From Actinomycetota bacterium (lineage in GTDB: Bacteria > Actinomycetota > CADDZG01 > JAHWKV01), in contig DASTUJ010000014.1 in the NCBI GenBank assembly GCA_035759705.1, positions 1 to 41,696 on the forward strand: DNA of 41,696 nt, given 5' to 3'. Numbering within the stretch: position 1 is the stretch's first letter; every line of letters begins with the position of its first letter. Below, piece by piece: positions 16,946-25,092 of this stretch. The notes below the pieces were generated by a model. The model searched no databases and was not told where the DNA came from. It worked only from the letters and a program-made list of their open reading frames with translations. The translations under genes and the position numbers were made by a program.

Positions 16946-17179
16946 CTACTTGCCGCCGGTAGCCAGCGTCTCCATGAACTTCTGCATCGAGGACTTGCCG
17001 ATTCCGTCCAGGCCGTAGTTACCGGCTGCGCTCTTGGCAACCCGGATCACCGAGTCCCGCCGCTTGCCGCCCTCGTCCGGATCAAAGAAGTACTTGTAAC
17101 CAGCAAAGGCGCCGCCCAGGGCCGCAAGGCCCGCAGCTCCTACTGCTCCTACTATCGCCAGCTTGGTCGCCATTCCCAT
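16946..17179 (-). CDS. Small single-pass membrane protein, unknown
   Basis: The 77-residue protein begins MGMATKLAIVGAVGAAGLAA and has one Gly/Ala-rich membrane helix (about 5-27, ending AFAGYKYFF), followed by a charged tail DPDEGGKRRDSVIRVAKS and an amphipathic C-terminus. ATG at 17179 is preferred over upstream in-frame codons because AAGGGAGG lies 7 bases before it. I recognise no family. It is transcribed away from hhyS, in the gap between the maturation and structural hydrogenase units, and could share regulation with hhyS. Confidence 0.6.
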   Translation of the reverse strand: MGMATKLAIVGAVGAAGLAALGGAFAGYKYFFDPDEGGKRRDSVIRVAKSAAGNYGLDGIGKSSMQKFMETLATGGK

Positions 17180-17509
17180 CCGACTGCCTCCCTTTGTCCG
17201 AGAAACCTGCCCCCTACTCTGGCCCAAAAGAAACCCGAAATCAAAGGAAAATCCGCTTCAGGGCGCAGTTTTTTGCGACTTACGTCGCGAACACTAGTCT
17301 TTTTTCGATCATTTGGAAAAACCTTTGGGAATTAGGGGGTTTCCATTTGCCCAAATAAGTGAGACAGGCGTAGTGTGTTTCATTGCTGAAGGTCGTGAAT
17401 CCCAGTCAGACCCTGAAAGCAGCATGAAGCTCCCAGAAAAAGGGCTCCTAACTGGCTTCACCGCCGAAGGTTTTGCTTTGTCGGTAGTTGGTCAAGGAGA
17501 GGAGCATTC
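17180..17509. promoter_or_regulatory. Upstream regulatory region of the hydrogenase structural operon
   Basis: These 330 bases are AT-rich for this genome. A hairpin GCGAC-TTAC-GTCGC (17275-17288) is followed 9 bases later by a T-run (17299-17305). An inverted repeat TGGAAA (17314-17319)/TTTCCA (17340-17345) lies just left of a possible promoter TTGCCC (17347-17352), 18 bp, TAGTGT (17371-17376). That promoter would give a leader of roughly 127 bases before hhyS, whose ribosome-binding site is AAGGAGAGG at 17494-17502. A transcription-factor site at the inverted repeat is inferred only from position and symmetry. Confidence 0.45.
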
Positions 17510-18571
17510 ATGGCGACGGTTGAGTTTGTCCCCGGACAGCGTGCGACCGAACAAGTTGTAGCTCATGCCTTGTGGATGACCACGGGTTTGAGTTGTGACG
17601 GTGACTCGGTGGGCATGACTTCGGCAACGAATCCAAGCCTCGAGGACATCGTTCGGGGAATCATTCCCGGCATGCCCAAGCTGATCATCCATCACCCCGT
17701 TATCGCTTACGAGAACGGGGACGATTTTATGCAGGCTTGGTTTGACGCCGATGAGGGCAAGCTGGCCCCCTTCGTCCTGCTCGTTGAGGGATCCATCCCC
17801 AACGAGAACCTGAGCGGCGAAGGTCACTTCGCAGCCATGGGCCAGGACCCGGTAACCGGACAGCCGATCACCACCAACGAGTGGGTCGACCGCCTGTCTC
17901 CCAAGGCAGCCGCAGTTGTCGCAGTCGGAACTTGCGCCACCTACGGCGGTATTCCTGCAATGAAGAACAACCCAACCGGCGCCATGGGCCTCCCGGACTA
18001 CCTGGGCTGGAACTGGAAGTCGGCCGCCGGTATCCCGATCGTCTGCATCCCGGGTTGCCCGGCGCAGCCGGACAACATCACCGAGACCATCCTCTACCTG
18101 GCGCTGATGCTCGCCGGCCTCGCCCCGCTCATCGAGCTGGACGACTGCCTGCGTCCCAAGTGGCTGTTCAACCGCAGCGTCCACGAGAGCTGCAACCGTG
18201 CTGCCTTCTACGAGCATGGTGACTTCGCAACCGAGTACGGAAGCGACCACCGTTGCCTCGTCAAGCTCGGCTGCAAGGGCCCCGTTGTGAAGTGCAACGT
18301 TCCCGTTCGTGGATGGGTCAACGGAATCGGTGGATGCCCGAACGTCGGCGGCATCTGCATGGCCTGCACGATGCCTGGTTTCCCAGACAAGTACATGCCG
18401 TTCATGGACGAGGCAGCAAACGCAAAGCTGTCCTCGAACACAGCCAAGTACACCTACGGTCCGGTGCTGCGGTTCTTCCGCAAGCAGTCGATCGACCTGG
18501 TTTACGACAAAGAGCCGGAATGGCGCAAGCCTGGAAACGTCAACCTGTCGGGTTACCAGCAGCGCTGGTAG
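17510..18571 (+). CDS. hhyS: [NiFe] hydrogenase small subunit, group 1h (HhyS/HucS type)
   Basis: This electron-transfer subunit of the uptake hydrogenase has 353 residues and no Tat signal, as expected for group 1h enzymes. The proximal-cluster motif near the N-terminus reads C29-D-G-D32 where most [NiFe] hydrogenases have CxxC: Asp replaces the second Cys, the feature reported for the oxygen-tolerant actinobacterial-type hydrogenase of Ralstonia. Further ligands are seen in VGTCATYGG (C142), CIPGCPAQPDN, HESCNRAAFYEHGDF and CLVKLGCKGPVVKCN, GGCPNVGGICMACTMPGFPDK. Codons ending in T or A are more frequent than in neighbours such as hypD. It is followed 55 bp later by hhyL. Confidence 0.95.
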   Translation: MATVEFVPGQRATEQVVAHALWMTTGLSCDGDSVGMTSATNPSLEDIVRGIIPGMPKLIIHHPVIAYENGDDFMQAWFDADEGKLAPFVLLVEGSIPNENLSGEGHFAAMGQDPVTGQPITTNEWVDRLSPKAAAVVAVGTCATYGGIPAMKNNPTGAMGLPDYLGWNWKSAAGIPIVCIPGCPAQPDNITETILYLALMLAGLAPLIELDDCLRPKWLFNRSVHESCNRAAFYEHGDFATEYGSDHRCLVKLGCKGPVVKCNVPVRGWVNGIGGCPNVGGICMACTMPGFPDKYMPFMDEAANAKLSSNTAKYTYGPVLRFFRKQSIDLVYDKEPEWRKPGNVNLSGYQQRW

Positions 18572-18626
18572 GACCAGTAGGAATCTCAACCCTTAGTCGG
18601 TAGTAGGAAAGTCGAGAGGAGAGTTC

Positions 18627-20411
18627 ATGGCTGTTACAGAGAGGCCAACCACCCAGCAGAACGTGGTTGTCAAGGAGATGTCGTGGGACCCGATTACCCG
18701 CATCGTGGGAAGCCTCGGTATTCACGCTGAGATTGACTTCACCAACAAGGAAGTCCTCAAGTGCTACTCGAGCTCCATGATCTTCCGTGGTTTCGACATC
18801 TTCATGAAGGGCATCGACCCTCGTGACGCTCACTTCATCACTTCCCGCATCTGCGGAATCTGTGGTGACAACCACTGCACCTGTTCGTGCCTCAACCAGA
18901 ACATGGCCTACGGCGTAAAGCCCCCGAAGTTGGGCGACTACGCCTTCAACCTGGCTGAGACAGCAGACTTCATCTTCGACCACGCAATCTTCAACGACTG
19001 CATGGCCAACGTTGACTTCTGTGAGCAGATGGTCAAGGAGACCAACCCCAAGGTTCTTGCCAAGGCCGAGCAGACGCTCGCCCCGGGCAGCAACTTCCAC
19101 GGGTACCGCACCATTGCAGACATCATGCGGGCGCTGAACCCGTTCACCGGTGACTTCTACCTGGAGACCCTGCACGTCGCCCGGTACACCCGTGAGATGT
19201 ACTGCCTGCTTGGTGGACGTCACTGCCACCCCTCGACGATCATGCCGGGCGGTTGCAGCGCAGACATCACCCACCAGACCCTGACGGACTACTACGTCCG
19301 CCTGATGAAGTACATGGACTACGTAAAGCGCTCGGTCCCCATGCACGACGACCTTTACGACTTCTTCTACGAGGCACTTCCCGGTTACGAGCGTGTCGGA
19401 TACCGCGACACGAACCTCGTCTGCTGGGGATCGTTCGACGACCCTGAGGTCGTGGACTACTCGTACAAGAACATGACCGACTGGGGACGTCACCGCTTCA
19501 TCACCCCGGGTGTTGCGATCAACGGCGAGCTGGTTTCGACCGACCTCGTTGAGATCAACCTCATGATCCGTATCCTGCTGGGCAGCTCGTACTTCGACGA
19601 GTGGGCCGACACCACGACCCCCTGGGTGACTCACGACCCATTGGGCAACGAGGTCAGCCGCGACCACCCGTGGAACAAGACCACGTTCCCGAAGCCGCAG
19701 AAGCGTGACTTCAACGACAAGTACAGCTGGGTCACCTCGCCTCGTATCTACGACAAGAGGACCGACACCCACGTTTGTTGTGACACCGGTGGAGGAGCAT
19801 TTGCTCGCCAGTGGTGCACGGCAAAGGCCGGACTTGTAGACCTTGGTTACCTCAAGGCAACCGGCGACAGCACCCTGATCTCGCTGCCGAGAAGCGAAAA
19901 CTTCCCGGAGGTCGAGTTCGAGTGGAAGGTCCCGCAGTGGTCCAACGCAATCGAGCGTGACCGTGCTCGTACCTACCACCAGGCGTACAACGCAGCGGTG
20001 GCTCTGTACAACCTCGAGAAGGCATTCGTAGAGGTTCGTGCCGGCCGCACCAAGTCCTGGAACAGCTTCACCGTTCCTGACGAGGCCGTCAGCGTTGGAT
20101 TCCACGAGGCAGTTCGTGGAGTGCTTTCGCACCACATGGTCATCCGTGACGGCAAGGTAGCCAACTACCAGCCCTTCCCGCCGACCCCGTGGAACGCATC
20201 TGTCCGTGACAAGTTCGGGACCCCGGGTCCGTACGAGGACGCAGTCCAGAACACCCCGATTTTCGAGGAGAACGGCCCCGAAAACTTCAAGGGTATCGAC
20301 ATCATGCGGGCTGTACGTAGCTTCGACCCCTGCCTGCCCTGCGGTGTGCACATGTACACCGGCGGCGGACGGGTGAAGAAGGTTATGCACACGCCCACGA
20401 GCCTCTGCTAA
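18627..20411 (+). CDS. hhyL: [NiFe] hydrogenase large subunit, group 1h (HhyL/HucL type)
   Basis: The 594-residue subunit carries the NiFe(CN)2CO active site. The L1 motif RICGICGDNHC gives C76 and C79; the L2 motif DPCLPCGVH gives C569 and C572 with H575. A 19-residue tail after His575 (MYTGGGRVKK...TSLC) should be removed by the dedicated protease encoded at 24551 after nickel insertion. The protein resembles the high-affinity group 1h enzymes that oxidise atmospheric-level H2. Third codon positions are visibly less GC-rich here (many CGT, GTT, GCA, GGA codons) than in surrounding genes, which may reflect high expression. GAGAGGAGAG precedes the ATG. Confidence 0.96.
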   Translation: MAVTERPTTQQNVVVKEMSWDPITRIVGSLGIHAEIDFTNKEVLKCYSSSMIFRGFDIFMKGIDPRDAHFITSRICGICGDNHCTCSCLNQNMAYGVKPPKLGDYAFNLAETADFIFDHAIFNDCMANVDFCEQMVKETNPKVLAKAEQTLAPGSNFHGYRTIADIMRALNPFTGDFYLETLHVARYTREMYCLLGGRHCHPSTIMPGGCSADITHQTLTDYYVRLMKYMDYVKRSVPMHDDLYDFFYEALPGYERVGYRDTNLVCWGSFDDPEVVDYSYKNMTDWGRHRFITPGVAINGELVSTDLVEINLMIRILLGSSYFDEWADTTTPWVTHDPLGNEVSRDHPWNKTTFPKPQKRDFNDKYSWVTSPRIYDKRTDTHVCCDTGGGAFARQWCTAKAGLVDLGYLKATGDSTLISLPRSENFPEVEFEWKVPQWSNAIERDRARTYHQAYNAAVALYNLEKAFVEVRAGRTKSWNSFTVPDEAVSVGFHEAVRGVLSHHMVIRDGKVANYQPFPPTPWNASVRDKFGTPGPYEDAVQNTPIFEENGPENFKGIDIMRAVRSFDPCLPCGVHMYTGGGRVKKVMHTPTSLC

Positions 20412-20436
20412 GAGTGCTCAAAGAGGAAACGCGCTC

Positions 20437-21378
20437 GTGGTAATGAGTGCGACCGGGGGGGCGGCAGCTGCGGCTGCCGCCCCTTCTGGTCACATGGCAC
20501 CATCGCCAGATCAGCTCATGGAACGTGTCCAGGAGCTGGCCGCCCAGATTGATGGCCTGTCCGACCCCACCGTTCGGAAGACGGCACAGGACTTCATGCG
20601 CTCCATCATGGAGCTCTACGGCTTGGGACTGGCAAAGGTAGTACAGGTTTTGACCGACTCCGGTGACGCCGGCGCCCCCATGAGGGCCGAGCTGATCCAA
20701 GACGGTGTTTTTGCGAGCCTTCTGTTGATCCACGACCTTTACCCCGTGCCGCTCGACGAGCGCGTGGAGGAGGGTCTGGACAGCGTTCGTCCCTACCTCG
20801 CGTCCCACGGGGGTTCGGTCGAGCTGGTCCGCATCAAAGACGGCGTTGCCTATCTCCAGTTGGAGGGCAGCTGCAAGGGGTGTCCTGCGTCGCAGGCAAC
20901 TCTCGAGCTGGCCATCAAAAAAGCACTGGACGAGTCGGCGCCGGATCTGGTTGGTCTTCAGGTCGAGGGTGTCATCGAGCAGGAGAAGGGCCCCGGCAAG
21001 GGACCCCTGCTTCCCGTCGTCAACGCCCAGGGCAAGGCTCAGTCGGCGGCTCCGAAGCAGGAGTCGGCGTGGTTCGAGGTCGAAGGCACCATGCGGGTTC
21101 CGGTGGGCAAGGTAATCAGCGCGGACCTCTCCGGATTCAAGCTGGTGGTGGCCAACGTAGACGGCACCATGCTCGCCTACAAGGACACCTGTGCCGGCTG
21201 CGGCAGCCCGATATCGGGTGGTGAGTTGATCGAGGGCATCCTTCAGTGCCCGAGCTGTTCGCGGAAGTTCTTCCTGCCGCGGGCCGGTCGTTCACTGGAC
21301 GAGGAGCGTCTGCACCTGGTGCCGATCCCACTGCTGTACGACGAAAACGTGGGAGTCCGGGTCGCATTAGCGGTATGA
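20437..21378 (+). CDS. NifU-like plus Rieske-like fusion, hydrogenase electron-transfer partner (HucE/Hhy accessory)
   Basis: The 313-residue protein has an Ala-rich start, a helical region (about 25-100), a NifU C-terminal type domain (about 105-190) with C146-x2-C149 (GSCKGCPAS), and a Rieske-fold-like domain (about 205-313). The last carries C252-x2-C255-x15-C271-x2-C274; the two His ligands of a true Rieske [2Fe-2S] centre are replaced by Cys. A homologous gene follows the structural genes in mycobacterial Huc clusters and is thought to relay electrons to the respiratory chain. The start could be GTG 20437 or ATG 20443. Its stop overlaps the next ATG by 4 bp. Confidence 0.82.
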   Translation: MVMSATGGAAAAAAAPSGHMAPSPDQLMERVQELAAQIDGLSDPTVRKTAQDFMRSIMELYGLGLAKVVQVLTDSGDAGAPMRAELIQDGVFASLLLIHDLYPVPLDERVEEGLDSVRPYLASHGGSVELVRIKDGVAYLQLEGSCKGCPASQATLELAIKKALDESAPDLVGLQVEGVIEQEKGPGKGPLLPVVNAQGKAQSAAPKQESAWFEVEGTMRVPVGKVISADLSGFKLVVANVDGTMLAYKDTCAGCGSPISGGELIEGILQCPSCSRKFFLPRAGRSLDEERLHLVPIPLLYDENVGVRVALAV

Positions 21379-22094
21379 ACGAGCCGACTTCGACCAACGG
21401 ACAGGAGTACATCGGGAACGGAGCGTCCAACGGCGCGGCCTCCAACGGCACGCGGGATGTTGCTACCCAATGGGCTTCTATGCGGCGCAAACCGTCCGCT
21501 ATTGCCGGTCTGAAGAGTCTGGTCAAGCCGCCCAAGCCCGTCTCCGACGAGCAGTGCGACCTGTGCGGCATGCCCATTCCGACCCGCCACCGTCACCTTT
21601 TGCACCTGGAGGAGCGGCGCATCTGTTGTGTGTGCGCCACCTGCTGGGCGCTGAGGTCCGGCGACGCGGTCTACCGGCCTACGGGCAACCGGGTTCTGTG
21701 GCTGGACGACTTCAACCTGCCGGACGAGCTGTGGGCAAGCTTCGGCGTGCCCATCGGCTTGTGCTTCTTCTTCAACAGCGGCACGGCGAACAAGATCATC
21801 GGCCTGTACCCGAGCCCCGCCGGGGCTACCGAGTGCGAGCTGTACCTTGACGCCTGGGAGGAGCTGAAGACGCTCAATCCCGTCCTCGACACACTGCAGA
21901 CGGACATCGAAGCCCTCATCATCAACCGGCTGGCCGATCCGCCGCAGTACTCGGTGGCCCCGGTCGACCAGGCCTACGAGTTGGTGGGCCTGATCAAAGC
22001 CAAGTGGGAGGGAATTTCGGGCGGCCCGGAGCTGAAGGAAGCGGTGGCGCAGTACTTCGAAGGGCTAAAGCAGGAAAGCGCCGGTTGGGGTTAG
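21375..22094 (+). CDS. Hydrogenase-cluster conserved protein, DUF5947-like
   Basis: The 239-residue protein has a disordered Asn/Ser/Gly N-terminus (1-50) and a cysteine-rich motif CDLCGMPIPTRHRHLLHLEE followed by CCVCATCWAL (about 61-94), probably a metal-binding zinc or iron-sulfur knuckle. The rest includes GLCFFFNSGTANKIIGLYPSPAGATECEL and an acidic C-terminal helix. I recognise it as the DUF5947 type repeatedly found with actinobacterial hydrogenases; function unknown. ATG 21375 overlaps the previous stop (ATGA). An upstream in-frame extension was rejected because it would run inside the Rieske-like gene. Confidence 0.72.
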   Translation: MNEPTSTNGQEYIGNGASNGAASNGTRDVATQWASMRRKPSAIAGLKSLVKPPKPVSDEQCDLCGMPIPTRHRHLLHLEERRICCVCATCWALRSGDAVYRPTGNRVLWLDDFNLPDELWASFGVPIGLCFFFNSGTANKIIGLYPSPAGATECELYLDAWEELKTLNPVLDTLQTDIEALIINRLADPPQYSVAPVDQAYELVGLIKAKWEGISGGPELKEAVAQYFEGLKQESAGWG

Positions 22095-22266
22095 CCAGTT
22101 GGGGGGCTGGGCTACCTCTTGTTCGAGGCTGACTTCGCCCCCCAACTTCCCCCGCCGGCCTCCCTCTGCCCTGGACTTGCCTGGCGGCACCGGGACCGCT
22201 TGCCTGCCTGGCGGCTTTGGACTGCCCGGCGGTTACTCTCTAATGAACAAAGTTTGGAGCGAAGAA
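22095..22266 (+). other. Structured intercistronic region
   Basis: AGTTGGGGGGC (22097-22107) and GCCCCCCAACT (22137-22147) are a perfect 11-bp inverted repeat with a 29-base loop that itself holds a small CCTC/GAGG stem. Being only 3 bases after a stop codon and inside the operon, it could act as an attenuator or an mRNA-stabilising hairpin. It has no T-run after it. Downstream, three copies of a CCTGGCGGC-like 9-mer occur between 22177 and 22232. Confidence 0.5.
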
Positions 22267-23121
22267 ATGGCTGACGAAGAGGTTCCAAGCTCGGACGACG
22301 ACACGCTGTCGGTTCCCGGCACGCCCAGATCCAAGGCGGCTACTGGCCCCAGCGAAATTCCGGCGCAGCTGTCGCCCGACGGCGTGTATACCGGCAAACG
22401 CGGCTACGTCGACACCGGGCCGAGCAAACTTCCGCAGCCGATGTTCACCATCCTCGGCGCCGACGTAGTCAAGGTGGCGGCGGCCCCCACCATGAAGTTC
22501 AACCTGGCTATCACCGAGCCGCTCGGTTGGGAGGTCTTCACAATTGCGCTGACCATCCAGATCCAGATCGACCCGAACCAGCGCCAGTACGACGCGGAGA
22601 CCCGGGAGAAGCTGTTCGAGCTGTTCGGCGACCCGAGCCGCTGGGCGGCCACGACCCGGAGCTTCCCGTGGGCAACGGTCTTCCTGCTCGTGCAGGGTTT
22701 CACCGGCGCCACCACCGAGGACGTGATCGTGGCCAACAACTTCGACCTCGAGCTGGCGGCCACCAAGTACTTCTACGCCCTTCCCGACGGCGAGGTCCCC
22801 ATCACCTTCCACTTCTCGGGATCTATCTACTACCGGGGCGAGGACGGCCGCATCCAGATAGTCCAGGTGCCCTGGGACAGCGCAGCCAAGTTCCGGATGC
22901 CGGTGGACGTGTGGAAGACCATGGTCGACCACTACTACCCGAACACCGTCTGGCTGACCACGCGCCGGCGAACCATGGACGCCCTGCTCAAATACAAGAC
23001 CGATCAAGGGCTTCCGACGTTCGACGCCTGCATCTCGAAGCTACTGGGCATCGAGGACTTCCACCAGTTCAACCCCTACGAGTTCAAGCCGGTCAGGCCG
23101 GCCAAAGAGGAACAAGAGTGA
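22267..23121 (+). CDS. Hydrogenase-cluster conserved protein, DUF6084-like
   Basis: The 284-residue protein has an acidic disordered N-terminus and a mixed alpha/beta body with PTMKFNLAITEPLGWEVFTIALTIQIQIDPNQR, a Trp/Phe/Pro-rich WAATTRSFPWATVFLLVQGFTG, and VPITFHFSGSIYYRGEDGRIQIVQVPWD. This matches the DUF6084 family associated with actinobacterial hydrogenase operons; no enzymatic motif is visible. ATG at 22267 follows GGAG at suitable distance. The frame is open upstream, with repeated LPGG tetrapeptides, so an earlier TTG or the ATG at 22243 cannot be excluded. The stop overlaps the next GTG by 4 bp. Confidence 0.7.
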   Translation: MADEEVPSSDDDTLSVPGTPRSKAATGPSEIPAQLSPDGVYTGKRGYVDTGPSKLPQPMFTILGADVVKVAAAPTMKFNLAITEPLGWEVFTIALTIQIQIDPNQRQYDAETREKLFELFGDPSRWAATTRSFPWATVFLLVQGFTGATTEDVIVANNFDLELAATKYFYALPDGEVPITFHFSGSIYYRGEDGRIQIVQVPWDSAAKFRMPVDVWKTMVDHYYPNTVWLTTRRRTMDALLKYKTDQGLPTFDACISKLLGIEDFHQFNPYEFKPVRPAKEEQE

Positions 23122-24554
23122 GCACCGACGTCGAGGAGCTCGCCAAGTCCCTGCTGTACGAGGGCTACGCGCTGTACCCCTACACCCAGAACAACGCCAA
23201 GAACTCCACTCCCACCCCCTTCGGGATTGTCTACCCTCCGAAGTACGCCGAGCGGCTCGCCACCACCTACGACCACCTGCAGATCCAGTGTGTCCTGGAG
23301 TACCAGCCGGACGCCACGCTGGAGGGCATCGTCATGTTCCTGGTGCCGTCCGGGCAGGACTACCGGGCGGGGGAGCAGCGGGTGACCATCGACTACACGC
23401 CGGTGGAGTTCTTCGTTAAGGAGCCGGCGGTCGTCCCGTTCGAGGTCGGGGACGCAACCGTGGGGATCATTCGGGGAACCGTCCGGATGAACGTCGACGT
23501 GCTGACTCCCGGCTCCGCCCGAATCACCCTGCGGGTCGACAACGAGACCGAAGTACCCTCCGACCTGGTCGGGGAGCTGGACCGGGGCCGGGCGCTGCTC
23601 TACAGCCTGATCTCCGTCCACCCGATGCTCCGGGTGCGGGGCGGCAAGTTCGTCTCGCCGCTGGAGAACTCCGACGATCGCATCGCCGGGTGCAAGAACA
23701 TCAACTCCTGGCCGGTGCTCGCCACCGAGGAGGACGACGCGGTCCTGGGCGCGGCAATCATGCTGCCCGAACACCCGCAGATCGCCCCGGAGAGCAAGGT
23801 CAACTTCTTCGACAACACCGAGATCGAGGAGGCGCTGGTCCTCCACGCACAAACGCTCTCCGACGAGATGCTGGCCGAGATCGAGCAGCAGGAGCCGGCG
23901 ATCCGGGACATGATCGCCCGGGCCCGGGAGGTCTCGTCCGAGGACCTGCTGAAGATGCACGGCCGCCTGCAGATGGCGGAGCCGGGCAGCGAGGTTCTGA
24001 GCTCAACCCCGGACGAACCCTTCGTCTCCATGCCCATCGACCCGTTTGCCGACCGGTTCAAGGGCCGGACCCAGGACGCCCCCCCGGTGGCGCCCGGCGG
24101 CTACGAGAATTTCCCCGAGTTCCAGGCGATCCCGCCGGAGTACCAGGGCCTGATGCCGGGCGAAGATCCGGTAGCCCAGACTGCGCCTAAGGGCAACACG
24201 GGCCTGGCGCCGATGTCCTACGGGACCTTCGACAGCGCCCACCAGGCCACCCCGATGTCTGCCCCCATGGGTTACGAGGACACCCCGGGCCTGATGGAGA
24301 TCGAGGCCGAGGACGGGCGGGTGTTCCGGGTTGGCGACACGGTGCTGCTGAAGCTGCTGGTGAAAAAGCGGCAGGACGCCATCGACCACATGTTGGACGG
24401 CAAGACGGCAACCATCGAGAGGATCCTCACGGACTACGACGGGACCATCCACTTCGGGGTGACCATTGACGGCGACCCCGGCCAGGAGCTGCTCCGTGAG
24501 ACCAATCGATTCATGTTCTTTTTCCTAGATGAAGTGGAGGTGGTCCCCCGATGA
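23118..24554 (+). CDS. Large conserved protein of the hydrogenase operon, unknown function
   Basis: The 478-residue protein starts at GTG 23118 (GTGA overlap). Residues about 1-230 form one domain beginning ELAKSLLYEGYALYPYTQN, which reads as an all-beta or alpha/beta fold and includes VLATEEDDAVLGAAIMLPEHPQIAPESKVNFFDNTEIEEAL further on. After a helical stretch comes a Pro/Met/Ala-rich linker (about 315-395, PGGYENFPEFQAIPPEYQG) and a C-terminal SH3/KOW-like barrel (about 397-478, GDTVLLKL, DGKTATIERILTDYDGTIHFGV). No catalytic motif is apparent. A scaffold or assembly role for the hydrogenase is a guess from position. Confidence 0.68.
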   Translation: MSTDVEELAKSLLYEGYALYPYTQNNAKNSTPTPFGIVYPPKYAERLATTYDHLQIQCVLEYQPDATLEGIVMFLVPSGQDYRAGEQRVTIDYTPVEFFVKEPAVVPFEVGDATVGIIRGTVRMNVDVLTPGSARITLRVDNETEVPSDLVGELDRGRALLYSLISVHPMLRVRGGKFVSPLENSDDRIAGCKNINSWPVLATEEDDAVLGAAIMLPEHPQIAPESKVNFFDNTEIEEALVLHAQTLSDEMLAEIEQQEPAIRDMIARAREVSSEDLLKMHGRLQMAEPGSEVLSSTPDEPFVSMPIDPFADRFKGRTQDAPPVAPGGYENFPEFQAIPPEYQGLMPGEDPVAQTAPKGNTGLAPMSYGTFDSAHQATPMSAPMGYEDTPGLMEIEAEDGRVFRVGDTVLLKLLVKKRQDAIDHMLDGKTATIERILTDYDGTIHFGVTIDGDPGQELLRETNRFMFFFLDEVEVVPR

Positions 24555-25081
24555 GCGAAATAACGCCATCACCGATGGACGACAAGATCCTGGTCGCCGG
24601 CATCGGCAACATTTGGATGAAGGACGACGGGTTCGGCGGCGAGGTCGCCAAACGGCTCAACAACCGGGACCTGCCAAAGGGCCTGACCGTGACCGACTTC
24701 GGCATCGGCGGCCTGGACCTGGCGTACGAGCTCCAGAACGGGTTTGCGGCGCTGGTCCTCGTGGACATTAGCCGCCAGGGCGGAGAGCCCGGCACGTTGT
24801 ACGTCATGGAGGTCAACCCGAGCGACGTCGAGGGTGAGATCCAGGACGGCGTGATGATGGACCCGCACGGCATGGACCCCGAGACCGTTCTGCGCTTCAT
24901 CAAGTCGACCGGAGCGTGGCCTGGCAAGGTGTTGATCATCGCCTGCGAGCCGAAGGAGGTCGGCGACTTCGGGCTGGGGTTGAGCCCGGAGATCGAGGCT
25001 GCCGTCGATCGTGCGGTGGACCTGGTGCTGGAGACGGTAATCGACCTCCAGACCGAGTTCGCCGGGCAGTCGGCTACCTAG
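24551..25081 (+). CDS. Hydrogenase maturation protease (HyaD/HupD family)
   Basis: This endopeptidase clips the C-terminal tail of the large subunit once nickel is in place. The 176-residue protein begins near residue 13 with ILVAGIGNIWMKDDGFGGEVA. The three nickel-sensing ligands known from HybD align with D26 (Glu in HybD), D72 (VLVDISRQGG) and H106 (MDPHGMDP). The Asp-for-Glu change at the first ligand is conservative. It overlaps the preceding gene by 4 bp (ATGA) and precedes hypA by 11 bp. Its substrate should be HhyL, the only hydrogenase large subunit in the window. Confidence 0.9.
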   Translation: MSEITPSPMDDKILVAGIGNIWMKDDGFGGEVAKRLNNRDLPKGLTVTDFGIGGLDLAYELQNGFAALVLVDISRQGGEPGTLYVMEVNPSDVEGEIQDGVMMDPHGMDPETVLRFIKSTGAWPGKVLIIACEPKEVGDFGLGLSPEIEAAVDRAVDLVLETVIDLQTEFAGQSAT

Positions 25082-25092
25082 GGTTGCATTAG

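Noticed and set aside
17313-17561. An 82-codon open frame running into hhyS
   Set aside because: It overlaps the hhyS start in another frame, has no ribosome-binding site and covers the region expected to hold the promoter.
18540-20390. A 616-codon frame opposite hhyL
   Set aside because: It lies entirely antisense to a certain hydrogenase subunit and has the composition of a codon-bias shadow with no family motif.
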